From the NCBI GenBank assembly GCA_964531675.1, contig CAZHFW010000040.1, forward strand, positions 1 through 35,410: a stretch of 35,410 nt of DNA. Direction: 5' to 3'. Position numbers and translations under genes: made by a program. Positions 1-7,726 of the stretch are shown here, one piece after another. The stretch is from CAZHFW01 sp964531675 (GTDB taxonomy: Bacteria > Planctomycetota > Phycisphaerae > Phycisphaerales > UBA1924). Under the pieces are notes generated by a model, which worked only from the letters and a program-made list of their open reading frames with translations, made no database searches and was not told the DNA's origin. Position 1 is the stretch's first letter, and every line of letters begins with the position of its first letter.

Positions 1-1712
1 AGCAGGCCCCGGCCGTCGTCCTTGACCTGGACGCTGACGTGCCCGCCTTCGTTGGACGCGATGAGCTTGATGGTCCCGGTGTCGGACTTGCCCGACTTGG
101 CCCGGTCCTCGGGGTTCTCAAGGCCGTGGTCGGCCGCGTTGCGCATGAGGTGCACGAGCGGATCGCCGAGCTCCTCGATCACGGACTTGTCGACTTCGGT
201 CTCCCCGCCCTCGATGACCAGGTCGATCTTCTTGCCGGTCTTGGCAGCCAGATCGCGGATCAGGCGCGGGTACTTCCCGAAGAGCTTGTCCAGGGGCTGC
301 ATCCGCGTGCGGAGCACCGCGACCTGCATGTCGGTGGTGATGCGGTCCAGGCCTCCCGAGGCGGTCGTGAGCCCCTCGCGAAGCTCGGCGGACGTGCTCG
401 GGTCGGCGCCCACCTTGCGGATCAGGGCCGCCAGGCGATTCTTCTGGAGCACCAGCTCGCCGACGAGGTTCATCAGCGTCTCGAGGCGGTTCACCTCGAC
501 GCGGATGGTCTGATCGGCGTTGGCTGCAGCATGGGCCTTGCGGGCATCGGCATGCTCGGCGGGCTTGGCGTTCGTCGCTGCGGGAGCGCCGCTGGCGGTC
601 ATCGCGGCCGGTTCGACGCCCACCGCCTTGGCTGCGGGCGCGACGCCGATGCTCCCCGCGATCTCGGGCTCGTGGGCCGCATCGGCCGCGTCGACTTCGG
701 CGTCGGGGGCGGTGCTCTTCGCCACCACGCCGTCGGCCTCCAGAGCAGCTTCGGCGGGCGCGTCCGGGCTGAGGTTCGGGCCGGCGATCTCTTCGCCGCG
801 CGAGAGCGCCAGGGTGTGTTCGACGAGCGCATCAATCGGGCGGCAGACCAGGGACTTGCTCGCCAGGCCGTCGGTCTGTTCCTTGATGAGCCAGACGATG
901 GCGCGCAGGCGGGGAAGGACCGACGCGTTCGGACGAGCGCCAAGCGCCGTGAATGCGCCCGCGGCTTCGCCGAGCGTGCGCACGAGCCTGGTCATCGACG
1001 CAAACTCGAAGAACTCGATGCTGCGGGCCAGTTGTTCGCACGACTCCACGAGCTGATTGGCGGCTCCGCCACGGGTCGCGGGATCGCCCAAGGCGTCGAC
1101 ATGGCCCGCGATCTGCGTGACGCTGTCAACGGTGTCGGCGACCAGGAAGTCAAAGAGCTCGGCCTTCCCGGGCCCGAGGACCAGGGGCGTGCGCGTGACG
1201 TTCTGCGGGTTGTCGGTGCTCGTCGCGGTGGGGGAGGCGGTCGCGCTCGCCGGCTCGGGAACCTGCTCGACCTGGGCAACTGCAGCAGCGGACGGAACGC
1301 CAGCCGCGCCGTTGACCTCGGCCTGCTTGCCGTCGCCGATGAGCTTGAGGGCTTCGACCAGCGCGGGCTCGGGCTCGGTGAGGTCCGAGCCCGACTGGAT
1401 CTGCGTGAACTGGACCTTGAGCAGGTCAACGACCTGCAGCAGGCGGTCCATCATCGGGCGGTCGATCACCGCCTGATGGTTGCGGGCCGCGTTGAGCGCG
1501 CTCTCCGCAGCATGCGCGATGGTGACCAGGTTGGTGAGGTTCAGGAACGAGGCCGAGCCCTTGATCGTGTGCAGGGCGCGGAACACCTGGTTCACCAGCT
1601 CGGCGTCGTCGGCCGAGCGCTCGAGCTCGACCAGGTCGGTCTCGAGCTGCGCGAGCAGTTCACCCGACTCGGTGATGAAGTCCTGCAGGATCTGTGGGTC
1701 GAGGCCTTCCAT
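1..1712 (-). CDS. cheA: Chemotaxis histidine kinase CheA, N-terminal 570 residues (runs off the left edge)
   Basis: Partial gene; the C-terminal end lies beyond base 1. CheA is the histidine kinase of chemosensory arrays and passes phosphate to CheY and CheB. Reading from ATG at 1710-1712, residues 1-105 form an Hpt domain with the phospho-accepting His48 in FRALHTIKGSASF. A linker rich in Ala, Pro and Thr follows. Residues 175-305 are mostly helical and resemble a second Hpt-like module without the HTIKG motif (inference). After another Ala-rich linker (310-400) come the dimerisation helices (from about 402, VNRLETLMNLVGELVLQ) and the start of the HATPase, with N-box DPLVHLMRNAADHGLE at 517-532 and G1 box DDGRG at 565-569. 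The start is supported by GAGAGAC just upstream. It lies 28 bases after the cheR stop, as the last visible gene of the cluster. The CheW-like regulatory domain should lie outside the window. Confidence 0.95.
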   Translation of the reverse strand, partial: MEGLDPQILQDFITESGELLAQLETDLVELERSADDAELVNQVFRALHTIKGSASFLNLTNLVTIAHAAESALNAARNHQAVIDRPMMDRLLQVVDLLKVQFTQIQSGSDLTEPEPALVEALKLIGDGKQAEVNGAAGVPSAAAVAQVEQVPEPASATASPTATSTDNPQNVTRTPLVLGPGKAELFDFLVADTVDSVTQIAGHVDALGDPATRGGAANQLVESCEQLARSIEFFEFASMTRLVRTLGEAAGAFTALGARPNASVLPRLRAIVWLIKEQTDGLASKSLVCRPIDALVEHTLALSRGEEIAGPNLSPDAPAEAALEADGVVAKSTAPDAEVDAADAAHEPEIAGSIGVAPAAKAVGVEPAAMTASGAPAATNAKPAEHADARKAHAAANADQTIRVEVNRLETLMNLVGELVLQKNRLAALIRKVGADPSTSAELREGLTTASGGLDRITTDMQVAVLRTRMQPLDKLFGKYPRLIRDLAAKTGKKIDLVIEGGETEVDKSVIEELGDPLVHLMRNAADHGLENPEDRAKSGKSDTGTIKLIASNEGGHVSVQVKDDGRGL

Positions 1713-1740
1713 GGTCGTCTCTCTGCGTGAAAGCCTGGGA

Positions 1741-2601
1741 TCAGGCGGGCTTCTTGCCCTTGAGCTTGCGGTAGCAGAACCCCTGCGGCGCGTTGACCGC
1801 CTCGAAGGGGCAACCCGGGTACCGGATCGTCTCCGAGTGCCCGATGAACAGGAATCCGTCGTCGGCGAGCTGATCCGAGAACGTCTGCACGACGTTCTGC
1901 TTCATGGGCTCGTCGAAGTAGATCATCACGTTCCGGCAGAAGATCACGTCCCAGGTCCCGTGGCGCTTGGCCGCCAGGCGGTCCTTGAGGTTGTGCTTCT
2001 CGAAGTTGACCATCGGCTTGACGGTGTCGGAGAGCTGCCAGTAGGGTCCGTCCTGCTTGAAGTAGCGCTGGCGGACCAGGGGGCTGGTCGTGCGCAGGGC
2101 GTACTCGGTGTACTTTCCTTCCTGGGCGATCTCGAGGACGCGCTCGGAGATATCCGAGCCGAGGATCTCGATGCGCCAGTCCATGGCGCGGATCCCCAGG
2201 GTGCGGTGCAGGATGATCGCCAGGGTGTAGGGCTCTTCGCCGGTCGAGCAGGCCGCGGACCAGATGCGGATCCGCTTGGTGGCCTTGCGGGCCTCGAGGA
2301 TCTCGGGGAGCACGACCTTCTCGAACACGTCGAGCTGGGGCTCGTTGCGGAAGAAGCTGGTCTCGTTGATCGTGATCCGGTCGAACATCTCCTGGAACTC
2401 GTCCATCTGGTAAGGGCCCATGGACAGGAGCGCCAGGTACTGGTCGAAGCCGTCCATCTCGAGTTCGGTCAGGCGATGGGCCAGGCGCGATTCGAGCACG
2501 TACTTCTTGCCGTCGGGGAAGTGGATCCCCGCGCGGTCATAAATGATCTTCCGCAGATCGGCGAACTGCTTGTCGGTCAGCGTGGCGGACGCGGTAGCCA
2601 T
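1741..2601 (-). CDS. cheR: Chemotaxis protein methyltransferase CheR
   Basis: Uses S-adenosylmethionine to methylate glutamates on methyl-accepting chemotaxis receptors, setting array sensitivity against the CheB esterase. The 286 residues match the usual length. The N-terminal helical domain covers about residues 5-75. The family motif NETSFFRN is at 79-86, the SAM-binding motif SAACSTGEEPYTLA at 115-128 and CRNVMIYF at 222-229. No C-terminal TPR or other fusion is present, and there is no obvious pentapeptide-binding extension. Transcribed between cheW (40-base gap upstream) and cheA (28-base gap downstream), so probably one operon. No strong Shine-Dalgarno precedes the ATG; only a weak GAG is seen about 8 bases away. 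Confidence 0.96.
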   Translation of the reverse strand: MATASATLTDKQFADLRKIIYDRAGIHFPDGKKYVLESRLAHRLTELEMDGFDQYLALLSMGPYQMDEFQEMFDRITINETSFFRNEPQLDVFEKVVLPEILEARKATKRIRIWSAACSTGEEPYTLAIILHRTLGIRAMDWRIEILGSDISERVLEIAQEGKYTEYALRTTSPLVRQRYFKQDGPYWQLSDTVKPMVNFEKHNLKDRLAAKRHGTWDVIFCRNVMIYFDEPMKQNVVQTFSDQLADDGFLFIGHSETIRYPGCPFEAVNAPQGFCYRKLKGKKPA

Positions 2602-2641
2602 GAAAGTCTCACGTCTTCGTGGTGTGGGTCGTGGGTCGCGC

Positions 2642-3142
2642 TCAGGCCGCGATCTTCTCGAGCGTCTGGTTCTGGAAGAGCTTGGCCAGGTCCAGCAGGA
2701 TGATCAGCCGGTCCTGAAGCTTGCCCACGCCCGAGATGAAGTCCGAGTCGATCGAGCACACCATGGCCGGCGCGGGCTCGACGATCGAGCTGTCGATGCG
2801 GAGCACCTCGTGCACGCGGTCGACGATGAACCCGAGCACGCGGCCCAGGACCTCGACGACGATGATGCGGTTGTGCTCATCGCGATTGCCCGCGGGCATC
2901 CCGAACCGCTTGCGCAGGTCCAGCACCGGAATGATCCGCCCGCGAAGGTTGATCACGCCCTCCACCTCGGGCGGGCTCTGCGGCACGCGCGTCAGGTCCA
3001 TCATCCGGTTGATCTCGTGCACCGAGAGGATGTCGACCGCGAACTCTTCGGAGGCGACCTCGAAGGTCACCAGCTGAAGCTGATCGCTCCCGGCACGTGC
3101 AGCGGCGCCGGTCTGATTCGCGTTGGGGGTCTGGGCAGCCAT
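2642..3142 (-). CDS. cheW: Chemotaxis coupling protein CheW
   Basis: Adaptor that links receptors to CheA in chemosensory arrays. 166 residues. The first 20 or so (Ala, Asn, Gln-rich) look disordered; the rest is a single CheW beta-barrel domain with the characteristic stretch VEGVINLRGRIIPVLDLRKR around residues 60-80 and the C-terminal LIILLDLAKLF. A strong ribosome-binding site (GAGGAG, 7 bases before ATG) fixes the start. It lies 117 bases after cheB; that gap shows no convincing promoter or terminator, so co-transcription with cheB is likely but not certain. Confidence 0.96.
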   Translation of the reverse strand: MAAQTPNANQTGAAARAGSDQLQLVTFEVASEEFAVDILSVHEINRMMDLTRVPQSPPEVEGVINLRGRIIPVLDLRKRFGMPAGNRDEHNRIIVVEVLGRVLGFIVDRVHEVLRIDSSIVEPAPAMVCSIDSDFISGVGKLQDRLIILLDLAKLFQNQTLEKIAA

Positions 3143-3259
3143 CGGGATCTCCTCACGAGTGAACGGAAAGTCTCGCTTGCGGTGCTCTGCTATCGACGGA
3201 GAGGTCCGGTTGATTCAGGACAGCCGGGTGGTCCTGGAGCTTTCCGGTCCTGCCCAGGG

Positions 3260-4339
3260 TCACGCAGCCGGGGGCAACGCCTGTTTGGGGGGCGAACTCA
3301 TGCCGCTGGCCACCGAGGCCAGGAAGCCCGCGATCTCGTCGGGGCTCATGACCGCGTTGGCCAGGTTGCGGTCGACAATGGCCCGGGGCATCCCGTAGAC
3401 CACGCAGGTCGAGGCTTCCTGGGCGACCAGAGCAGCCCCCGCCGCGTGCATGTCGGCGGCGCCCAAGGCGCCGTCTTCGCCCATGCCCGTGAGCACGACG
3501 CCCAGGGTCTTGGCCCCGGTCGCCTTGGCTGCGGAGAAGAAGAGCTCGTCCACGCTGGGCTTGTAGAGCAGGCCCGGCGGTTCATCGCCCACGGCGAGGG
3601 ACAGCCCCGTCCCCGTGCGGCGCACATGTCCGTGACGCCCGCCCTGGATGACGTAGACCGCGCCGGGCTCAAGGTGGGCTTCCTGGGTGACGTGCCGCAC
3701 CGGCACCTTGGACTGCTCGCCGATGCGGGCCGCCAGGCTCTGGGTGAACAGCGCGGGCATGTGCTGCGCGATGACCACGGGCATGCGGAGACTGGCCGGA
3801 AGGGCGGTGATGATCTTCTCGAGAACCGGAGGCCCGCCGGTGGAGCTTCCGATCACGATGAGCTCGTACTGACGCGTGCGGAGCGAGGCGGCGCTGGTCG
3901 CGTTGCTCAGGGGGCGCACGGTGCGCACCACGCTCATCTTGGAGCGGCGCGTGTGGCCGATGGCCTTGAGCTTGGCGAGCAGCTCGGCCCTGATCGCGTC
4001 CATGCCTCCCGAGTTGGTCTGCTTGAGGATGAAATCCGCAGCACCCATGCGCATCGCCTGGAGGGTCTCGCGGGATCCCTCGGTTGTGAGGCTCGAGCAC
4101 ATCAGGATCGCGGGAGGCTCGGCGCACTCCAGGCGAACCTTGCGGAGCGCGGTGAGCCCGTCCATCACCGGCATCTCGATGTCGAGCGTCATCAGGTCGG
4201 GACGCAGGAGCTTGGCCTTCTGCAGGCCTTCCTCGCCGTTGCGCGCGACATCGACCACCTGCAGCTCCGGATCGGAGGCGATGAGCTGTTGCAGCGTGCG
4301 ACGCATGAACGCGGAGTCGTCACAGATCAGGACTTTCAC
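3260..4339 (-). CDS. cheB: Chemotaxis response regulator / protein-glutamate methylesterase CheB
   Basis: Demethylates (and deamidates) receptor glutamates when phosphorylated by CheA. With the GTG start at 4337-4339 the protein is 359 residues. The receiver domain (1-120) has the acidic pair Asp7/Asp8 and phospho-acceptor Asp53 in TLDIEMPVMDG. Lys106 is followed by Gln rather than the usual Pro. The methylesterase domain (155-345) has the GSSTGG nucleophile motif (Ser166), His193 in AQHMP and Asp289 in LTGMGEDGA, completing the catalytic triad. The frame stays open for 46 codons further upstream, but AAAGGAC seven bases before the GTG and the start of the receiver fold at that codon make 4339 the best start. 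First gene of the cheB-cheW-cheR-cheA cluster. Confidence 0.95.
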   Translation of the reverse strand: MKVLICDDSAFMRRTLQQLIASDPELQVVDVARNGEEGLQKAKLLRPDLMTLDIEMPVMDGLTALRKVRLECAEPPAILMCSSLTTEGSRETLQAMRMGAADFILKQTNSGGMDAIRAELLAKLKAIGHTRRSKMSVVRTVRPLSNATSAASLRTRQYELIVIGSSTGGPPVLEKIITALPASLRMPVVIAQHMPALFTQSLAARIGEQSKVPVRHVTQEAHLEPGAVYVIQGGRHGHVRRTGTGLSLAVGDEPPGLLYKPSVDELFFSAAKATGAKTLGVVLTGMGEDGALGAADMHAAGAALVAQEASTCVVYGMPRAIVDRNLANAVMSPDEIAGFLASVASGMSSPPKQALPPAA

Positions 4340-4679
4340 GATCGTCCTTTCGCAGGCGGAGAACACGCGCGGGCCCGCGCCCGACACCTCATCTCCGACT
4401 ATCGAACCGGGTGCGGGGCCGCTTTGCGCAAGGTTCTGGGTCTGGCTGGACGACACGGGATTTGCACGCGCCATCAATCCCCGAAGGTCGGGATTTCACT
4501 GGCATCGGCGTCCGGAAACACGTCGGCGCGTGGTTCTCGGACAGGCCGCGATCCGGCGCTGCTGCGCCGGTGCAACTGTGCTGCGCCGATGCGCACGAAG
4601 ACCGCGCCGCGGCTACGGGTGTCTGCACATCGTGTTGTGGAGGAAGACCGGCGCGGCATCGTCTGCGCCAAGATCAGAA
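4340..4679. other. Gene-free interval between cheB and tRNA-Leu
   Basis: About 340 bases with no convincing gene. The open frames here are not supported by ribosome-binding sites or recognisable protein motifs. On the minus strand a possible -10 for cheB (GATAGT, 4398-4403) lies about 58 bases before the cheB start, but I found no good -35 at the right spacing. No terminator for the tRNA is evident. Confidence 0.5.
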
Positions 4680-4763
4680 TGCCCAGGAGAGGATTTGAAC
4701 CTCCATGCCCTTGCGGGCGCTACCACCTCAAGGTAGTGCGTCTGCCAATTTCGCCACCTGGGC
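4680..4763 (-). tRNA. trnL-GAG: tRNA-Leu (anticodon GAG)
   Basis: Class II tRNA of about 84 nt. Acceptor arm GCCCAGG pairs perfectly with CCTGGGC. The anticodon stem CTACC/GGTAG encloses the loop TTGAGGT, giving anticodon GAG, which reads CUC/CUU leucine codons. A long variable arm with GCCC-GCAA-GGGC stem-loop and the T-loop TTCAAAT are present. The discriminator is A, as expected for tRNA-Leu. The 3' CCA is not encoded (the bases after the discriminator read TTC), so it must be added by a nucleotidyltransferase. The gene stands alone, not in a tRNA cluster. Confidence 0.97.
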
Positions 4764-4819
4764 TTGTGGTCAACAGATTGTCGACCCCGGCGACAGCAGG
4801 CTGACTCCGGGGGGAGGGG

Positions 4820-4849
4820 ACTATACGGCCGCAAGTTCGCAAAGGCCAA
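4820..4849 (-). promoter_or_regulatory. Probable sigma-70-like promoter of tRNA-Leu
   Basis: On the minus strand, TTGGCC (-35, 4844-4849) and TATAGT (-10, 4820-4825) are separated by 18 bases. This would start the transcript about 50 bases ahead of the tRNA. The -10 matches the consensus at 5 of 6 positions; the -35 is weak. Confidence 0.45.
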
Positions 4850-4923
4850 GCCTGTTTGTGCCGTGCCTCCGCCAGGCCCCTCCGACCCGCGCGGGCCCCC
4901 GGGGCGACGCCTTCGGACAGCGG

Positions 4924-4951
4924 TTGAGAATGGACAGAGCTCGCCTAGACT
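4924..4951 (+). promoter_or_regulatory. Probable sigma-70-like promoter of the small acidic protein gene
   Basis: TTGAGA (4924-4929) and TAGACT (4946-4951) are spaced by 16 bases and point towards the gene starting at 5060. The leader would be about 100 nt and would include the stem-loop at 5009-5039. Confidence 0.5.
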
Positions 4952-5008
4952 CCGACCTGACCGTCCTGTGGGTCCGAAAATCGATCCCGGGCGGTGCTTG
5001 TGGGTGGT

Positions 5009-5039
5009 GTGCAAGTCCTTTCTCGCAATGGATTTGCAC
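5009..5039 (+). promoter_or_regulatory. Leader stem-loop upstream of the small acidic protein gene
   Basis: The arms GTGCAAGTCC and GGATTTGCAC form a 10-bp stem (one G-U wobble) around an 11-base loop. It lies in the predicted 5' leader, ending about 12 bases before the AGGGG ribosome-binding site. There is no T-run, so it is not a terminator. Its role is unknown; RNA stability or translational control are possible. Confidence 0.4.
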
Positions 5040-5059
5040 GTGTCGTCAGGGGAAGTGGG

Positions 5060-5551
5060 ATGCTCGCCAGCATGGATCAGTCCATCTCCAAGTTCCTTCA
5101 CGAGCTCGCCGGCAAGGCGACCGCGGCCGGCGTCTTTGGCCCGGTGAAGGTGGAGGGTGAGCGACTGAGCGCGCGGGCCGCAGCCTCGGCTGCCCCCGCG
5201 GCGTACCGCGTCGAGCGGGCCGATGGCAAGCTCTGGGTCGCGCTGGTCACCGCTGACCGCTGGCTCAGCGAGTCTATCGAGACCGACCTGCTCCACACCG
5301 GCGACAAGCTCAACGAGCTGATCGAGGAAGAGCTGGCCGAGCTGGATTGCCCCCGCAAGGTCACCTTCGAGCACTTCCGGTCCGACGACCGCCTCTTCAC
5401 CTTTCGAACGCCCCTGCCCATTGAGCCCGGGGCCCTCGAGAAACCGGCGGAGCGACAAGCGGCCCTTGACCTTTGTGCGACCTTCCTGCTGGCCTACGAG
5501 GCCTGTTTCCGAAACCTCGGCGACATGAACGCCGGGGAAGATGAGGAATGA
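5060..5551 (+). CDS. Small acidic cytoplasmic protein of unknown function
   Basis: 163 residues, no signal peptide or membrane segment. I do not recognise a family with confidence. The central part alternates predicted strands and acidic helices (about residues 55-125), for example KLNELIEEELAELDCPRK and HFRSDDRLFTFRTPLPI. It ends in a hydrophobic helix (CATFLLAYEACFRNLGDM) and an acidic tail GEDEE. The overall plan, a short N-terminal helix, a beta sheet and a long C-terminal helix, recalls type III-chaperone or YbjN-like folds, but that is only a guess. ATG at 5060 is chosen because AGGGG lies 7 bases upstream; ATG at 5072 and an extension to 4994 are possible but have poorer ribosome-binding sites. 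Own promoter and leader; transcribed alone. Confidence 0.75.
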   Translation: MLASMDQSISKFLHELAGKATAAGVFGPVKVEGERLSARAAASAAPAAYRVERADGKLWVALVTADRWLSESIETDLLHTGDKLNELIEEELAELDCPRKVTFEHFRSDDRLFTFRTPLPIEPGALEKPAERQAALDLCATFLLAYEACFRNLGDMNAGEDEE

Positions 5552-5669
5552 GGCTTCCCCCGACCCGGGGACGCTGAGATCGGAAGAGCACGCGGCGCAA
5601 AAGCTGCCCGACCCCACGAGGCGACGGGCCCGGCCGTGAAGCGTGTGTGAATGAACGGTGAACGAAGTT

Positions 5670-5688
5670 CTCGGGAGCGATTCCCGAG
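5670..5688. repeat. Perfect 7-bp inverted repeat upstream of the glycosyltransferase gene
   Basis: CTCGGGA and TCCCGAG flank the loop GCGAT about 50 bases before the start codon at 5740. It could be an operator for a dimeric regulator or a weak terminator for the gene ending at 5551; no T-run follows on either strand. Confidence 0.35.
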
Positions 5689-5739
5689 TGCTCGGTCGGG
5701 GGGCGAGGGCCCGCCGGTGCGGATAGTCTGGAGCGACCG

Positions 5740-7170
5740 ATGCGGATCTTGATGCTTGGATGGGAGTTCCCGCCGTTCATCGCTGGTGGCCTGGGGGTCG
5801 CCTGCTACGGGCTCACGCGCGCCCTGGACCGCATGGGCCACCGCATCACGTTCATTCTGCCCAAGCCCGTCGATCGCTCGCACTCATCGCACGTGCGCAT
5901 GCTCAGCCCCGACGCGCCGGCCCGCGCCGTGCGCGCGCAGGCGGGCGGTGCGCCCGGAGAGCCCACCACGATCCTGGGCGCCGACGGCATGCCCCTGGCG
6001 GGTTTCTCGAACACGACCTTCCGCGGCGTCGAGGCGAGTTTCTCCCACGTCTATCCGGGCTTTGACTCCAAGGCGTGGGTGAAGCTGGCGCCGGAGGATT
6101 CCGATCCGTCGCAGGTGATCGCAGCGGACGGGCCGAGCATCGAAGTCGTGCCGGGCATGAACGTGCCCATCCCCACGCCCGGCGCGGGCTCGCCGACCGG
6201 GAACACGCCGGGCCATCTCGGGATGGGAGGCGGCGCGGGTCATGGCTACGGCATCGACCTGGTGGGGGACTCCGAGCGCTACGCCAGGCTCGTGGTTTCC
6301 ATCGCCAACCCCGACGACTTCGACGTGATCCACGCGCACGACTGGCTCACCTACCCCGCGGGCATCGCGCTCTCCAAGATCACCGGCAAGCCCCTGGTCG
6401 TGCACGTGCACTCCACGGAGTTCGACCGCTCGGGCAGCAACGTCAATCAGCGCGTGTACGACATCGAGCGGGCCGGGATGCACGCCGCCCGGCGCGTCAT
6501 CGCGGTGTCGATGCTCACGAAGGGCATTTGCGTGCGCCGCTACGCGGTGCCGCCCGGGAAGGTTGATGTCGTGTACAACGGCATCGAGCGCGAACAGCAG
6601 CAGCCCGCGGCCGGCGTCAAGATCGAGTCCAACGACAAGATCGTCCTGTTCCTGGGCCGCATCACGATGCAGAAGGGCCCCGAGTACTTCATCGCGGCGG
6701 CGCGGCGCGTGCTCGAGAAGATCGACAACGTCAAGTTCGTGGTCGCGGGTTCGGGCGACATGGCGCTGCGCATGGTCGAGCTGGCGGCCAACATGGACAT
6801 CGGGCACAAGGTCCTGTTCACGGGCTTCCTGCGCGGGCGCGACGTTGACCGCGTGTACCAGATGGCCGATTGCTACGTGATGCCCAGCGTTTCCGAGCCT
6901 TTCGGCATCGCGGCGCTGGAGGCGATCAACCACAACATCCCGACGATCATCAGCAAGACCAGCGGCGCCGCCGAGGTGCTCACGCACGTGCTCAAGGTCG
7001 ACTTCTGGGATGTCGACGAGATGGCCAACAAGATCCTCGCGGTGCTGCGCCATCCGCCGCTGAGCCAGACGCTCAAGCAGCACGGCAGCTTCGAGCTCCA
7101 CCGGCTGACCTGGGACGGTGCGGCGGAGCGCTGCGTGGAGAGCTACGGCCGGGTCGCGGTCCACAACTGA
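5740..7170 (+). CDS. Glycogen-synthase-like glycosyltransferase (GT-B fold, GT4/GT5 type)
   Basis: Transfers a sugar from an activated donor, probably building a glucan or another cell polysaccharide; the exact acceptor is not determined by the sequence. 476 residues, cytoplasmic. The N-terminus MRILMLGWEFPPFIAGGLGV is the typical start of starch/glycogen-synthase-like enzymes (the FPP and GGLG elements). Residues 65-185 are a Gly/Pro/Ala-rich insertion in the N-terminal domain. The donor-binding domain has LGRITMQKGPEYF (Arg and Lys, around 305-315), the GSGDM loop and the retaining GT-B signature EPFGIAALE (E-x7-E, around 385-393). GGAG six bases before the ATG supports the start. It has its own upstream region and is not obviously in an operon; no other glycogen gene is adjacent. 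Could equally be a GT4 enzyme with another substrate. Confidence 0.88.
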   Translation: MRILMLGWEFPPFIAGGLGVACYGLTRALDRMGHRITFILPKPVDRSHSSHVRMLSPDAPARAVRAQAGGAPGEPTTILGADGMPLAGFSNTTFRGVEASFSHVYPGFDSKAWVKLAPEDSDPSQVIAADGPSIEVVPGMNVPIPTPGAGSPTGNTPGHLGMGGGAGHGYGIDLVGDSERYARLVVSIANPDDFDVIHAHDWLTYPAGIALSKITGKPLVVHVHSTEFDRSGSNVNQRVYDIERAGMHAARRVIAVSMLTKGICVRRYAVPPGKVDVVYNGIEREQQQPAAGVKIESNDKIVLFLGRITMQKGPEYFIAAARRVLEKIDNVKFVVAGSGDMALRMVELAANMDIGHKVLFTGFLRGRDVDRVYQMADCYVMPSVSEPFGIAALEAINHNIPTIISKTSGAAEVLTHVLKVDFWDVDEMANKILAVLRHPPLSQTLKQHGSFELHRLTWDGAAERCVESYGRVAVHN

Positions 7171-7227
7171 TCCGCATTCGGCTGATCCGTGTTCGGTCGA
7201 TCCGCGATTTGGCGACCGGCGTTCGGA
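7167..7227. repeat. Degenerate tandem 15-bp repeat at the end of the glycosyltransferase gene
   Basis: Units of about 15 bases: CTGATCCGCATTCGG, CTGATCCGTGTTCGG, TCGATCCGCGATTTGG and CGACCGGCGTTCGGA. The first two differ at two positions; the last two are decayed. The array starts inside the stop codon of the upstream gene. Confidence 0.6.
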
Positions 7228-7251
7228 GTCTTCGGACGCTGCGCAGAAAAA

Positions 7252-7276
7252 CACGCCGTCCTTCGGGGACGGCGTG
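7252..7276 (-). terminator. Rho-independent terminator of the small membrane protein gene
   Basis: A perfect 10-bp stem CACGCCGTCC / GGACGGCGTG with a 5-base loop. Read on the minus strand it is followed directly by TTTTT, about 50 bases after the stop codon of the gene at 7328-7585. It may also slow plus-strand transcription, though no T-run exists on that side. Confidence 0.85.
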
Positions 7277-7327
7277 CGCTTGATGACTGCGTTGGATCGA
7301 TCAGCCTTTGGGTCGATCGGGAACCGA

Positions 7328-7585
7328 TCACGAGCCCGAGGCCGGACGGTTCTTGGTCTCTTCGCGGATCGCGGCCTCGTCGGCTTCCTTCTCGAGCTTT
7401 TCCTCTTCGGTGAGCTTGGGCTCGTTGACGAGCGGCGCGTTGGTGCCGACCTCGGCCGTGCCGGGCTCGACCTTGGGGCTCAGATTGATCAACCCGAAGT
7501 TGATGGCCAGCAGGATGCCGCCGATCACGAAGGCGATCGAGGCGATGATGAGCTTGATCTTCTGGTTCTTCTCCGAGTCGGCCAT
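7328..7585 (-). CDS. Small single-pass membrane protein, unknown function
   Basis: 85 residues. A short charged N-terminus (MADSEKNQKIK) is followed by one hydrophobic segment at about 11-31 (LIIASIAFVIGGILLAINFG). The C-terminal part is acidic and Glu/Lys-rich (LTEEEKLEKEADEAAIREE) and probably helical. I do not recognise a family. The ATG at 7585 has AAGGA eight bases upstream, far better than the alternative start 30 codons earlier. It follows the ABC-2 permease gene on the same strand with a 141-base gap containing a hairpin, so it may or may not share that transcript. It ends at a good terminator. Confidence 0.75.
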   Translation of the reverse strand: MADSEKNQKIKLIIASIAFVIGGILLAINFGLINLSPKVEPGTAEVGTNAPLVNEPKLTEEEKLEKEADEAAIREETKNRPASGS

Positions 7586-7682
7586 GGTCGAATTCCTTGA
7601 AGGAGGCGTCCAAGGGACGCCGGCGTGTGCGATGGGTTGTCTTCGGGCAACGTCGGGCAGAAGGCCCAAAATCAACTGTATG

Positions 7683-7716
7683 CCCGGGATTTCCCAAAGA
7701 GCTTTGGGAGCCCGGG
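7683..7716 (-). terminator. Hairpin after the ABC-2 permease gene
   Basis: Nested inverted repeats CCCGGG...CCCGGG and TCCCAAA...TTTGGGA, with a 4-base loop, lie 10 bases past the permease stop codon. A TTTT run follows only about 12 bases later on the minus strand, so it is an imperfect terminator or an attenuator between the permease and the small membrane protein gene. Confidence 0.5.
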
Positions 7717-7726
7717 GCGGCGTGTT

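Noticed and set aside
2543..4804. A plus-strand open frame of about 750 codons over cheW, cheB and the tRNA
   Set aside because: It runs through the tRNA gene and opposite two well-recognised Che proteins; its composition is His/Arg/Asp-rich without any motif.
4459..5040. GGATTTGCACG occurs both before cheB and in the leader of the small acidic protein
   Set aside because: Only 11 bases are shared, in unrelated surroundings. The second copy is explained by the leader stem-loop, so a common regulatory site is not supported.
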